43,659 bases of DNA, taken from positions 1 to 43,659 of the forward strand of contig LDXO01000015.1 in assembly GCA_001443455.1 (NCBI GenBank). The letters are read 5' to 3'. Shown piece after piece: positions 15,662-23,019 of this stretch. The notes beneath the pieces were generated by a model. It searched no databases, had not been told where the DNA came from, and worked only from the letters and a program-made list of their open reading frames with translations. The DNA is from Deltaproteobacteria bacterium CSP1-8 (GTDB lineage Bacteria; Desulfobacterota; Deferrimicrobia; Deferrimicrobiales; Deferrimicrobiaceae). The number at the start of each line of letters is the position of its first letter. Position 1 is the first letter of the stretch. Both the position numbers and the translations under genes were made by a program.

Positions 15662-17217
15662 TTCCCGGCCTCCTTTCCCTTGCGGAATGTCATCTCCTTG
15701 ACGGATGCGTAATCCTCGTCGGGAGTGATGACGAAGCCCGTAAGCCGCCGGTCCCGGACGAGGATGTTCCGGTTGATCCAGAGGGGGAAGACGGGGAGGT
15801 CGCGGGAGAGGATTTGCTGCACCTTCCCGTAGATCTTCTTCCTTTTCTCCCGCGATGTTTCCCGGCGGCCTTCCGTAACGAGCCGGTCGACCTCGGGGTT
15901 CCGGTACCCCCCCCGGTTGGCTCCCTCCGGGGGGGTCTGTCCGGAGTGAAAGGCGTAGTGGTAAATATCCGGGTCCGCGATCCCGACCCAGGTCAGGCTG
16001 TACAGCTGGAAGTTCCCCTTCCGGATGTCCGAGAAGAAGGTTCCCCACTCGAGGGACTGGATCTCCACGGCGATCCCGGCCTGGCGCAGCTCTTCCTGGA
16101 TGACGGCCGCGATCCGCCGCCGCAACTCGTTCTGCGAGGTCTTGTACGTCAGCCGGAAGCGGGGTTTCGGGCCGTCGCCGTCCGGGTCGCGGTAGCCGGC
16201 TGCTTCCAGAAGACGCCTGGCTGCGGCAGGGTCGTACCGCAAGGGAGGGATCTTGTCGTCATGGGCCCAGAAGCCCGGGGCGAGAAGGGAGTCGGCAAGG
16301 TCCGCGTGCCCCTTCCACAGCGTCCTGGCGATCGCCTCGCGGTCGATGGCCAGGGCGATGGCCCGCCGCACCCGCGCGTCGGACAGGAACGGGTCGCGGA
16401 GGTTGAACCCGAGGTACGACACGTTGCTCCCCGGCGCTTCCTCCATCACCAGGTTCCCGTTTTCCAAAACGGCGGGGATCAGATCGGGTTCCACCCCGTT
16501 CAGGACGAGGTTGACGCTCCCCTTTTTCAGCTCGAGGAACCGCACGTTGCTGTCCGGGAGGAATTTGACGACGACCTGTTCGATGCGCGCGGCCCCGCCG
16601 TGGTACCCCTCGAACCGCGAAAGACGGATCGCAGTATCCTGCTCGTAGTCGTCCACCCGGTAGGGACCCGCTCCGATCGGGGGCGAGTATCCCGCGGCCC
16701 GTGTTCCGGCGGGCACGATCCCCCGCACCATGCCGGCCAGAAACGGCGCGAACGGCTCCGAAAGCCGGAAGACCACCGTGCGGGAGTCGGGGGTCTCGAT
16801 CTCCCGGATCGTTTCGTACGTGGACCGGTGCGGGGAGCGGTTCCGCGGGTTAAGGATCCACGCGAAGGTATCGCGGACGTCCGCGGAGGTGAGCTCCCTC
16901 CCGTCGTGGAACCGCACCCCGTCCCGCAGCCGGAAGACGACCTCGGTGGGGGATCTTGCCTCAAAGCCCTCGGCGAGATCCGGAAGGGGGTTCCCCGCCG
17001 CGTCCATCCGGATGAGGGAGGCGTGCGTCATCTGCAGGATCTGCGTTCCGTACGCGTCGGTCGAAAGCCGCGGGTCGATGCTTACCGGAGCGCCCGGGAA
17101 GGCGATGACCAGCTCTCCGCTGTCCGCCGGCATCCTCTGGGAACAGCCGGTCGGGGAAGCTGCGGCGATGGCAGCCAGAAGCAAGGCGGAAGCGAGGCGG
17201 TCCTTCACGTCCGCCAT
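15658..17217 (-). CDS. Peptide-type ABC transporter solute-binding lipoprotein (family 5)
   Basis: A 519-residue binding protein. The signal peptide runs to a lipobox-like SPTGC (Cys at about residue 25), imperfect at -3 but likely a lipoprotein. The SBP_bac_5 domain follows, with FRLRDGVRFHDGRELTSADV, FNLRDPFLSDARVRRAIALAIDRE and RYDPAAARRLLEAAGY. Members bind peptides, nickel chelates or, in some subfamilies, cell-wall peptides. First gene of the operon with the DppB and DppC permeases, overlapping the next gene by four bases. Starts divergently from ccsA, 197 bases away. A cell-wall tripeptide (MppA-like) role is possible given the neighbourhood, but nothing in the sequence proves it. Confidence 0.92.
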   Translation of the reverse strand: MADVKDRLASALLLAAIAAASPTGCSQRMPADSGELVIAFPGAPVSIDPRLSTDAYGTQILQMTHASLIRMDAAGNPLPDLAEGFEARSPTEVVFRLRDGVRFHDGRELTSADVRDTFAWILNPRNRSPHRSTYETIREIETPDSRTVVFRLSEPFAPFLAGMVRGIVPAGTRAAGYSPPIGAGPYRVDDYEQDTAIRLSRFEGYHGGAARIEQVVVKFLPDSNVRFLELKKGSVNLVLNGVEPDLIPAVLENGNLVMEEAPGSNVSYLGFNLRDPFLSDARVRRAIALAIDREAIARTLWKGHADLADSLLAPGFWAHDDKIPPLRYDPAAARRLLEAAGYRDPDGDGPKPRFRLTYKTSQNELRRRIAAVIQEELRQAGIAVEIQSLEWGTFFSDIRKGNFQLYSLTWVGIADPDIYHYAFHSGQTPPEGANRGGYRNPEVDRLVTEGRRETSREKRKKIYGKVQQILSRDLPVFPLWINRNILVRDRRLTGFVITPDEDYASVKEMTFRKGKEAGK

Positions 17218-17382
17218 CGTACCACGCGAGGACCGCGATCCGATTTCTCCCCGGGATGCGTCGGGAACGACAGGTCCGGTATTCCGGGGACGATGGGCAT
17301 TGCGTATTCCTCGTCATCGGATCGGAACCCCCGGGCCGGCGGGCCGCGGTGCAGGGGCGGCCAGGGCCGCCCGGAGTTCTGC

Positions 17383-17411
17383 TTGTTCGACCCTCTTTCG
17401 TGAATTACAAT
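17383..17411 (+). promoter_or_regulatory. Candidate promoter of ccsA-hem operon
   Basis: TTGTTC (17383-17388) and TACAAT (17406-17411, five of six consensus bases) are spaced by 17 bases. The -10 box ends only three bases before the tandem ATGATG at 17415-17420. If this is the promoter, transcription begins at or near the second ATG and the mRNA would be leaderless; no Shine-Dalgarno sequence is seen before the ATG. The rest of the 197-base divergent region holds a 7-bp GGGCGGC/GCCGCCC hairpin at about 17355-17372. Confidence 0.4.
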
Positions 17412-17414
17412 GAC

Positions 17415-18245
17415 ATGATGCACATTTCCTTGCTGAAGGTAACCGCCTTCTTCTATCTGGCCGGGTCTCTTCTCTACCTCTACTTCATCATCACGCTGAA
17501 CGAGAGAGGGGCGCGCCTGGGCCGGATGTCCCTCCTGATCGGCGTCCTTCTCCACGCCACCGGGTTCGTCCTCCGATATGCGGCCGCGGGGTACACCCCC
17601 GTCACCAATCTGTTCGAATCGCTCTCGTTTTTCGCGCTGGCGATCGCGGGCACGTTCCTCGTCGTCGAGATCCGGTACAACCTGCGCACCCTGGGCTCGT
17701 TCGTCGCCCCGCTTGCCTTCGTTTTCAGCATTTTCGCCGCTTTCCTGCCGGGAGAGGTCGCGGGGCTGGCCCCGGCGCTGAACTCCTATTGGCTCCCGAT
17801 CCACGTCATGCTCCTGTTCATCGGCGACGCCGTCTTCGCGGTCGCCTTCGGTGCGGGAATCATGTACCTTTTGCAGGAGAAACAGGTCAAACGCAAGAAA
17901 ATGGGCGCGATGTTCAAACGTCTCCCCTCTCTCGACGTTCTCGACGACATCAATTACCGGTGCCTGACGATCGGGTTCCCCCTTCTCACCCTGGGGATCA
18001 TCACGGGGTCCATCTGGGCCGAGTACGCCTGGGGGTCCTACTGGAGCTGGGACCCGAAGGAAACGTGGTCGCTCATCACGTGGCTCCTCTACGCAGCGCT
18101 TCTCCACGGGCGGCTGACGGTGGGGTGGCGGGGGCGCAAGGCGGCGATCCTTGCGATCGTCGGATTCGGCGCTGTCCTCTTCACGTTTTTGGGCGTCAAC
18201 CTTCTTCTGCCGGGCCTCCATTCCTACTCCAGCCTGTCGCGGTGA
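17415..18245 (+). CDS. ccsA: Cytochrome c biogenesis protein CcsA (ResC/HemX family)
   Basis: Polytopic membrane protein (about 276 residues, eight or so helices) of the system II cytochrome c synthase, which presents heme at the outer face of the membrane. The tryptophan-rich heme-binding signature WGSYWSWDPKETWSL is present towards the C terminus, and conserved histidines lie in the surrounding helices (LLHATG, LPIHVML, LHSYSS). The start is ATG at 17415 or its neighbour at 17418. The hemA start follows 21 bases after the stop; a ccsA-hemA pairing is common in deltaproteobacteria, tying heme supply to cytochrome maturation. The CcsB/ResB partner is not in the window. Confidence 0.9.
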   Translation: MMHISLLKVTAFFYLAGSLLYLYFIITLNERGARLGRMSLLIGVLLHATGFVLRYAAAGYTPVTNLFESLSFFALAIAGTFLVVEIRYNLRTLGSFVAPLAFVFSIFAAFLPGEVAGLAPALNSYWLPIHVMLLFIGDAVFAVAFGAGIMYLLQEKQVKRKKMGAMFKRLPSLDVLDDINYRCLTIGFPLLTLGIITGSIWAEYAWGSYWSWDPKETWSLITWLLYAALLHGRLTVGWRGRKAAILAIVGFGAVLFTFLGVNLLLPGLHSYSSLSR

Positions 18246-18266
18246 GAGGGGGGCAGAGGGTTCCCG

Positions 18267-19592
18267 ATGGGCCACATCATCATCATAGGGCTCAACCACA
18301 GGACCGCCCCCGTGGAAATCCGGGAGCGTCTCGCCTTCTCCGCGGACACGATCGGCCACGCGCTCCGGGGGCTCCTGGAGCGGGAGTCCCTCAGGGAAGG
18401 GGTGATCCTGTCGACGTGCAACCGGGTCGAGGTTTGCGCGCTGTCGCACCAGGGCTTCCGGGGCGCTGCCGAGGTCAAGGAATTCATGGCGGCCTACCAC
18501 GGGATCCCGTTGGGAGAGGTGAACGGTTATCTCTACCACTACGAGGGAGAGGAGGCGGTGCGGCACCTCTTCCGGGTGGCCAGCAGCCTGGACTCCATGG
18601 TGCTCGGCGAGCCCCAGATCCTCGGGCAGGTGAAGGACGCCTACGGCTATGCCAGCGAGTTCCGGTCGATCGGGCCGATCCTCGACAAGTTCTTCTCGAA
18701 GGCGTTCTCCGTGGCCAAGCGGGTGCGCTCGGAGACCAGGGTGGCGAGCAGCGCCGTGTCGGTCTCCTACGCCGCGGTCGAGCTGGCGAAAAAGATCTTC
18801 GGCGACCTCGCGGACAAGACCGTGATGCTCATCGGCGCGGGGGAGATGTGCGAGCTGGCCGCACGCCACCTCATCTCCGCGGGCGTCAAGGGAATCATGG
18901 TGACCAACCGGACCTTCGAGCGTGCGGTGAAGCTCGCCGAGGAGTTCGGGGGCACGCCGGTCCGGTTCGACGAGCTGCCGGTTCACCTGAAGCGGGCCGA
19001 TATCGTCCTCTCCTCCACGGGGGCTCCGCATTTCATCATCCGGAAGAAAGAGGTGGAGGAGGTCATCCGGATCCGGAGGAACCGGCCGATGTTTTTCATC
19101 GACATGGCGGTCCCCCGCGACATCGACCCCGATGCGAACCAGGTCGACAACGTCTACGTCTACGACATCGACGACCTGAACAACGTGATCGAAACAAACC
19201 TCGAGGAGCGCCAGAAGGAGGCCAGGAAGGCCGAGGAGATCGTGGCGGAGGAGGTCCGGTCGTTCCGCCGGTGGCTCGACGCACAGCAGGTCACCCCCAC
19301 CATCGTCACCCTCCGCAGGAAGTTCGAGGAGATCAAGAACGCCGAGGTGGCCAAGGCGGTGTCGGTGCTCGGGGCGGAGAGCCCGAAGACGAGAAAGGTG
19401 GTGGAATCCCTCGCCTCCTCGATCCTCAACAAGGTCCTCCACGCTCCCATCGCCGCACTCAAGAAGGACGCCGACGGCCGGAACCAGATGGAACTCGTGG
19501 CGCTGGTCCGGGAGATCTTCGACCTCCCGGATTCCCCGGAGCAGGCCGGGAGCGGGGAAGAAGAAGATGCCGGGAAGACCCCGCCGGAATAG
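18267..19592 (+). CDS. hemA: Glutamyl-tRNA reductase
   Basis: First committed step of C5-pathway tetrapyrrole synthesis: reduces glutamyl-tRNA(Glu) to glutamate-1-semialdehyde with NADPH. 441 residues. Features in order: GLNHRTAPVEIRE; the catalytic cysteine in STCNRVEV (Cys51); the SLDSMVLGEPQILGQVK block; the NADPH-binding Rossmann segment MLIGAGEMCELAARHL; and a C-terminal dimerisation helix bundle. The C-terminal tail beyond about residue 420 is acidic and variable. The ATG at 18267 gives the canonical MGHIIIIGLNH. Part of the ccsA-hemACDB run; glutamate-1-semialdehyde aminotransferase (hemL) is not nearby. Confidence 0.97.
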   Translation: MGHIIIIGLNHRTAPVEIRERLAFSADTIGHALRGLLERESLREGVILSTCNRVEVCALSHQGFRGAAEVKEFMAAYHGIPLGEVNGYLYHYEGEEAVRHLFRVASSLDSMVLGEPQILGQVKDAYGYASEFRSIGPILDKFFSKAFSVAKRVRSETRVASSAVSVSYAAVELAKKIFGDLADKTVMLIGAGEMCELAARHLISAGVKGIMVTNRTFERAVKLAEEFGGTPVRFDELPVHLKRADIVLSSTGAPHFIIRKKEVEEVIRIRRNRPMFFIDMAVPRDIDPDANQVDNVYVYDIDDLNNVIETNLEERQKEARKAEEIVAEEVRSFRRWLDAQQVTPTIVTLRRKFEEIKNAEVAKAVSVLGAESPKTRKVVESLASSILNKVLHAPIAALKKDADGRNQMELVALVREIFDLPDSPEQAGSGEEEDAGKTPPE

Positions 19593-19619
19593 GGCGCAGG
19601 AAACCGGGAGGAGGGTGGA

Positions 19620-20561
19620 TTGGGCAACACGAATCCGTTGATCCGTCTCGGAAGCCGCGGCAGCAAGCTCGCCCTGTGGCAGGCCGAGTTCATCCAGTTC
19701 GAGATCGAGAGGAAAACGGGCAGGAAGGTCGAGATCACGAGGATCCGGACAACGGGCGACATGATCCTCGACGTCCCGCTCGCTCGTGTCGGAGGGAAAG
19801 GGCTGTTCGTAAAAGAAATCGAGGAAGCGCTGCTCACCGGGCGGATCGACCTCGCGGTCCATTCGATGAAGGACGTCCCAACCGACCTGCCCGACGGGCT
19901 CGAGATCGTGGCCATCACGCGCCGCGAGGACCCGCGGGACGCCTTCCTGTCCGTGAAGTACCGGCGGTTCGAGGATCTCCCGCAGGGCGCGAAGGTGGGG
20001 ACGAGCTCCCTGCGCAGGCAGACCCAGCTTCTCGGGATCCGGCCGGACCTTTCCATCGAAACCCTCCGCGGGAACCTCGACACGCGTATCCGGAAGATGG
20101 AGGGGGGGCGCTTCGACGCCATCCTTCTCGCGGCGGCGGGGCTTCGGCGCCTGGGGTGGGAGGCGAAGATCACCCAGTACCTGCCCGAGGAGATGTTGCT
20201 TCCCGCCATCGGGCAGGGTGCCCTGGGGATCGAGATCCGCAGCGGGGACCCGGATACCCGGGAGTCGGTCTCGTTCCTCAACGACCGGGACACCGCGTTC
20301 GCGGTCCGCGCCGAGCGGGGGTTCCTGAAGCGCCTCGAGGGGGGGTGCCAGGTCCCGATCGCCTCGCACGGGCGCACGGAAGGGGACCGCATCTTTCTGC
20401 AGGGGATGGTGGGACGCCCCGACGGGTCCGAGATCATCCGCGGAAGCGCGACAGGAAGCGTCTCCGGCCCGGAGGCGCTTGGCGTGTCGCTTGCCGATCA
20501 GCTTCTCGACCGCGGCGCGAGGACGATCCTTAACGAAGTGTACCGGGCGGCGGGAAGGTAG
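19620..20561 (+). CDS. hemC: Porphobilinogen deaminase (hydroxymethylbilane synthase)
   Basis: Joins four porphobilinogens into hydroxymethylbilane. 313 residues with the family landmarks RLGSRGSKLALWQAE at the N terminus, DLAVHSMKDVPT (catalytic Asp region), GTSSLRRQTQL (substrate-binding arginines) and GGCQVPIASHG, whose Cys243 carries the dipyrromethane cofactor. The start is TTG at 19620, supported by GGAGGAGGG six or so bases upstream; there is no better ATG. Sits 27 bases after hemA and 5 bases before hemD. Confidence 0.97.
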   Translation: MGNTNPLIRLGSRGSKLALWQAEFIQFEIERKTGRKVEITRIRTTGDMILDVPLARVGGKGLFVKEIEEALLTGRIDLAVHSMKDVPTDLPDGLEIVAITRREDPRDAFLSVKYRRFEDLPQGAKVGTSSLRRQTQLLGIRPDLSIETLRGNLDTRIRKMEGGRFDAILLAAAGLRRLGWEAKITQYLPEEMLLPAIGQGALGIEIRSGDPDTRESVSFLNDRDTAFAVRAERGFLKRLEGGCQVPIASHGRTEGDRIFLQGMVGRPDGSEIIRGSATGSVSGPEALGVSLADQLLDRGARTILNEVYRAAGR

Positions 20562-20566
20562 CCGAA

Positions 20567-21349
20567 ATGTCTCTCCGGGGGAAACGGATCCTGGTGACCC
20601 GGGGGGAGGGACAGGCGGAGGAGTTTTCCGCGATCATCCGGAAGCGGGGGGGCGTACCCGTGGTCTTCCCCACGGTCCGGCTGGTCCCCCCCGACGATTT
20701 CGCTCCCCTGGACAAGGCCCTGGCCCGCCTGGGGACGTTCGACTGGGTCCTGTTCGCGAGCGCCAACGCCGCCCGGTTCTTCCTCGGGCGAGCGGCGAAA
20801 CGGGGAATCCGGGGGACTCCCGGGAAGGTCCGGGTCGCCTCCGTGGGGCCCGGCACGACCCGGGAGGTGCGGCAGCACGGCTTCCCCGTCCATCTCGAGG
20901 CGGCAACGCATACCGCGGAAGGGATAGTGGAGGCACTGGCCGGTGAAGGGTTTTCGGGGAAGCGTTTTCTCCTTCCCCGCGCCCTGGAGGGCCGGGAGGT
21001 GATCCCGACGGAGATCGGACGCCGGGGAGGGACGGTGGAGGTCGTGACGGCGTACCGGACCGGTCTGCCGCCCCGGGACGAGAAGGCCGTAGAGGAGATC
21101 GGGGCGAGGCCGCCCGACGTGTGCACATTCGCGTCCCCCTCGGCGTTCCGAAACTTTTTTCTCCTGATGGGGGAGCAGCGGGCCGCTTCCGTCCTTTCCC
21201 GGAGCAGGATCGCCGTGATCGGGGAAGTGACGATGCGGGCCGTCCAGGAACGGGATTACCCCGTGGACATCGTGCCCGAAACCTACACATTGGCCGGGAT
21301 GCTGGAGGCGATCGAGGGATATTTCGCCTCCCCTTCCCCCCGGAGGTGA
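20567..21349 (+). CDS. hemD: Uroporphyrinogen-III synthase
   Basis: Cyclises hydroxymethylbilane with inversion of ring D. 260 residues with the loose HemD pattern of two alpha/beta domains: KRILVTRGEGQAEEF at the start, DWVLFASANAARFF in the middle, AYRTG and FASPSAFRNF later. This family has low sequence conservation, so its place between hemC and hemB is an important part of the assignment. Unlike many relatives in this group, it is not fused to the SUMT methyltransferase (CobA). Overall order hemC-hemD-hemB has 3-6 base gaps, so one operon is very likely. Confidence 0.93.
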   Translation: MSLRGKRILVTRGEGQAEEFSAIIRKRGGVPVVFPTVRLVPPDDFAPLDKALARLGTFDWVLFASANAARFFLGRAAKRGIRGTPGKVRVASVGPGTTREVRQHGFPVHLEAATHTAEGIVEALAGEGFSGKRFLLPRALEGREVIPTEIGRRGGTVEVVTAYRTGLPPRDEKAVEEIGARPPDVCTFASPSAFRNFFLLMGEQRAASVLSRSRIAVIGEVTMRAVQERDYPVDIVPETYTLAGMLEAIEGYFASPSPRR

Positions 21350-21355
21350 GCCTTG

Positions 21356-22333
21356 ATGAGTTACCCGGAACACCGCCCCAGGAGGCTGCGCAGGAACGAG
21401 GAGATCCGCCGGATGGTCCGGGAGACGAAACTCTCGGTGGACGACCTGATCTACCCTCTCTTCGCGGCCGCCGGCAGGAAGATCCGGAAGGAGATCCCCT
21501 CGATGCCCGGCGTTTTCCAGCTGAGCGTGGAGAATCTCGTCAAGGAGGTCCGGGACGTCCGGGGGACGGGGATCCCCGCCGTCCTTCTCTTCGGCATTCC
21601 CGCGAAGAAGGACCCGGTGGGGTCGGATGCCTGCTCCGACGACGGGATCATCCAGACGGCCGTCCGGGCGATCAAGGACAATGTTCCCGGCGTCCAGGTC
21701 ATCACCGACGTCTGCTTCTGCGAATACACCGACCACGGCCATTGCGGGATCCTGACCCGGGACGGCGACGTGGACAACGACGCCACGCTGGACATCCTGG
21801 CCCGAAGCGCGGTGACGCACGCGCGGGCAGGGGCGGACATGGTAGCCCCATCCGACATGATGGACGGGCGGGTGGCGGCCATACGGAGGGCGCTGGACGA
21901 AGAGGGGTACGAAGGGACCCCCGTCATGTCGTACGCCGCCAAGTACGCAAGCGGGTTCTACGGACCCTTCCGGGACGCGGCCGAGAGCACCCCGCGGTTC
22001 GGGGACCGCAGATCGTACCAGATGGACCCCCCCAACGTGCGTGAGGCGCTCCGGGAAGTGGCCCTCGACATCCAGGAGGGCGCGGACATCGTCATGGTCA
22101 AGCCCGCGCTCGCCTACCTCGACGTCATCTGCCGCGTCCGCGAGGCCTTCGACGTGCCGGTGGCGGCCTACAACGTCAGCGGGGAGTACTCGATCGTGAA
22201 GGCCGGGGAGCAGCTCGGGTGGGTCGACGGCCGCCGGTTGATGATGGAGATCCTGGTGTCGATCAAACGGGCCGGGGCCGACCTGATCCTGACCTACGCC
22301 GCCAAGGAGGCGGCGAAGGTCCTCGGGGAGTGA
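21356..22333 (+). CDS. hemB: Delta-aminolevulinic acid dehydratase (porphobilinogen synthase)
   Basis: Condenses two 5-aminolevulinates to porphobilinogen. About 325 residues. A cysteine-rich zinc site is present ([14 protein letters not shown]), so this is the zinc-dependent rather than the magnesium-only type. The two active-site lysines are in SYAAKYAS (Lys196) and [11 protein letters not shown] (Lys249). ATG at 21356 follows GGAGG by ten bases; a TTG at 21353 is an equally in-frame alternative. Three-base spacing from hemD and five-base spacing to the next small gene indicate a shared transcript. Confidence 0.97.
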   Translation: MSYPEHRPRRLRRNEEIRRMVRETKLSVDDLIYPLFAAAGRKIRKEIPSMPGVFQLSVENLVKEVRDVRGTGIPAVLLFGIPAKKDPVGSDACSDDGIIQTAVRAIKDNVPGVQVITDVCFCEYTDHGHCGILTRDGDVDNDATLDILARSAVTHARAGADMVAPSDMMDGRVAAIRRALDEEGYEGTPVMSYAAKYASGFYGPFRDAAESTPRFGDRRSYQMDPPNVREALREVALDIQEGADIVMVKPALAYLDVICRVREAFDVPVAAYNVSGEYSIVKAGEQLGWVDGRRLMMEILVSIKRAGADLILTYAAKEAAKVLGE

Positions 22334-22338
22334 CGGGC

Positions 22339-22539
22339 ATGGCGGAACATCCGGCCGCTCGGTACAAGGTCGTCGAGATCGCCAACGTCCATGACCGGGA
22401 GATCGAGGCGGAGCTCAATCGCGTAACCGCCGAAGGATACCGGTTCGAATCGATCCACTTCGTGACCCAGCCCGGGAACCGAAGGCCCTCGATGGCGTTC
22501 CTCTTCTTCTCGCGGGCGGCCGGGGAAGAGGGGAGGTGA
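22339..22539 (+). CDS. Small DUF4177-like protein
   Basis: A 66-residue protein with the pattern YKVVEI...EAELNRVTAEGYRFESIHFV...MAFLFFSR, resembling the small DUF4177 family of bacterial alpha/beta proteins. No signal peptide or membrane segment. Function unknown. The ATG lies five bases after the hemB stop; the downstream gene starts three bases after its stop. Its placement in the heme operon suggests co-expression only, not necessarily a role in heme synthesis. Confidence 0.75.
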   Translation: MAEHPAARYKVVEIANVHDREIEAELNRVTAEGYRFESIHFVTQPGNRRPSMAFLFFSRAAGEEGR

Positions 22540-22542
22540 GGA

Positions 22543-23019
22543 ATGGCGTTTCGCTGGGAGGAGCAGAGGGAGTACTTTCGGGACGCCCGCCGAGCGCGAT
22601 ACCTCGCCCGCATCGTGGGAAAGACGGCCGATGTCATCATCGCCATGTCGCTGTGGCACATCCCCGGAGCGGCCGGGGCGTTCGCCGCGCTGTTCTACCT
22701 CCTGATGTGCGACGGGTTCCCCGGGGGACGAAGCGCGGGGAAATGGCTGACGGGACTCAAGGTCGTCCGCGTCGACCGGGAACCGATGGACCTCCAGTCC
22801 TCCCTTCTGCGGAACCTGACCGTGGCCTCCCCGTTCCTCCTCTACCTCGTCCCGGTCGTAGGCCCCTTCCTCGCCTACACCGTAGGGCTGGCGGTCCTTC
22901 TCATCGAGACGTATCTCGGGTTCTACGACTCCGACGGCCAGCGGGCGGGGGACACGTTCGCCGAGACGATCGTGGTGGAATTCCAGCAGGCCGCAGATGA
23001 CGTCTCTCTATCTGATTGA
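22543..23019 (+). CDS. RDD family membrane protein
   Basis: A 158-residue protein with about three membrane helices. The RDD signature is recognisable: Arg and Asp in RYLARIVGKTADVII, the middle GGRSAGKWLTGLKVVR, and the last Asp in DSDGQRAGDTFAETIVV. RDD proteins have no general agreed function; some are proposed ion or Na+/H+ transporters. GGGGAGGTGAG precedes the ATG. The 3' end overlaps the start of polA by 23 bases. Confidence 0.85.
   Translation: MAFRWEEQREYFRDARRARYLARIVGKTADVIIAMSLWHIPGAAGAFAALFYLLMCDGFPGGRSAGKWLTGLKVVRVDREPMDLQSSLLRNLTVASPFLLYLVPVVGPFLAYTVGLAVLLIETYLGFYDSDGQRAGDTFAETIVVEFQQAADDVSLSD

Noticed and set aside
13856-15712. Long rightward frame antisense to the peptide-type permeases
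   Set aside because: Arg/Ser/Pro-rich; the opposite strand has overlapping, motif-bearing permease genes.
17205-20369. Very long leftward open frame antisense to ccsA-hemA-hemC
   Set aside because: High-GC codon bias opens the antisense frame; its composition is Arg/Asp/Pro-rich with no domain, and the plus strand carries four well-recognised genes.
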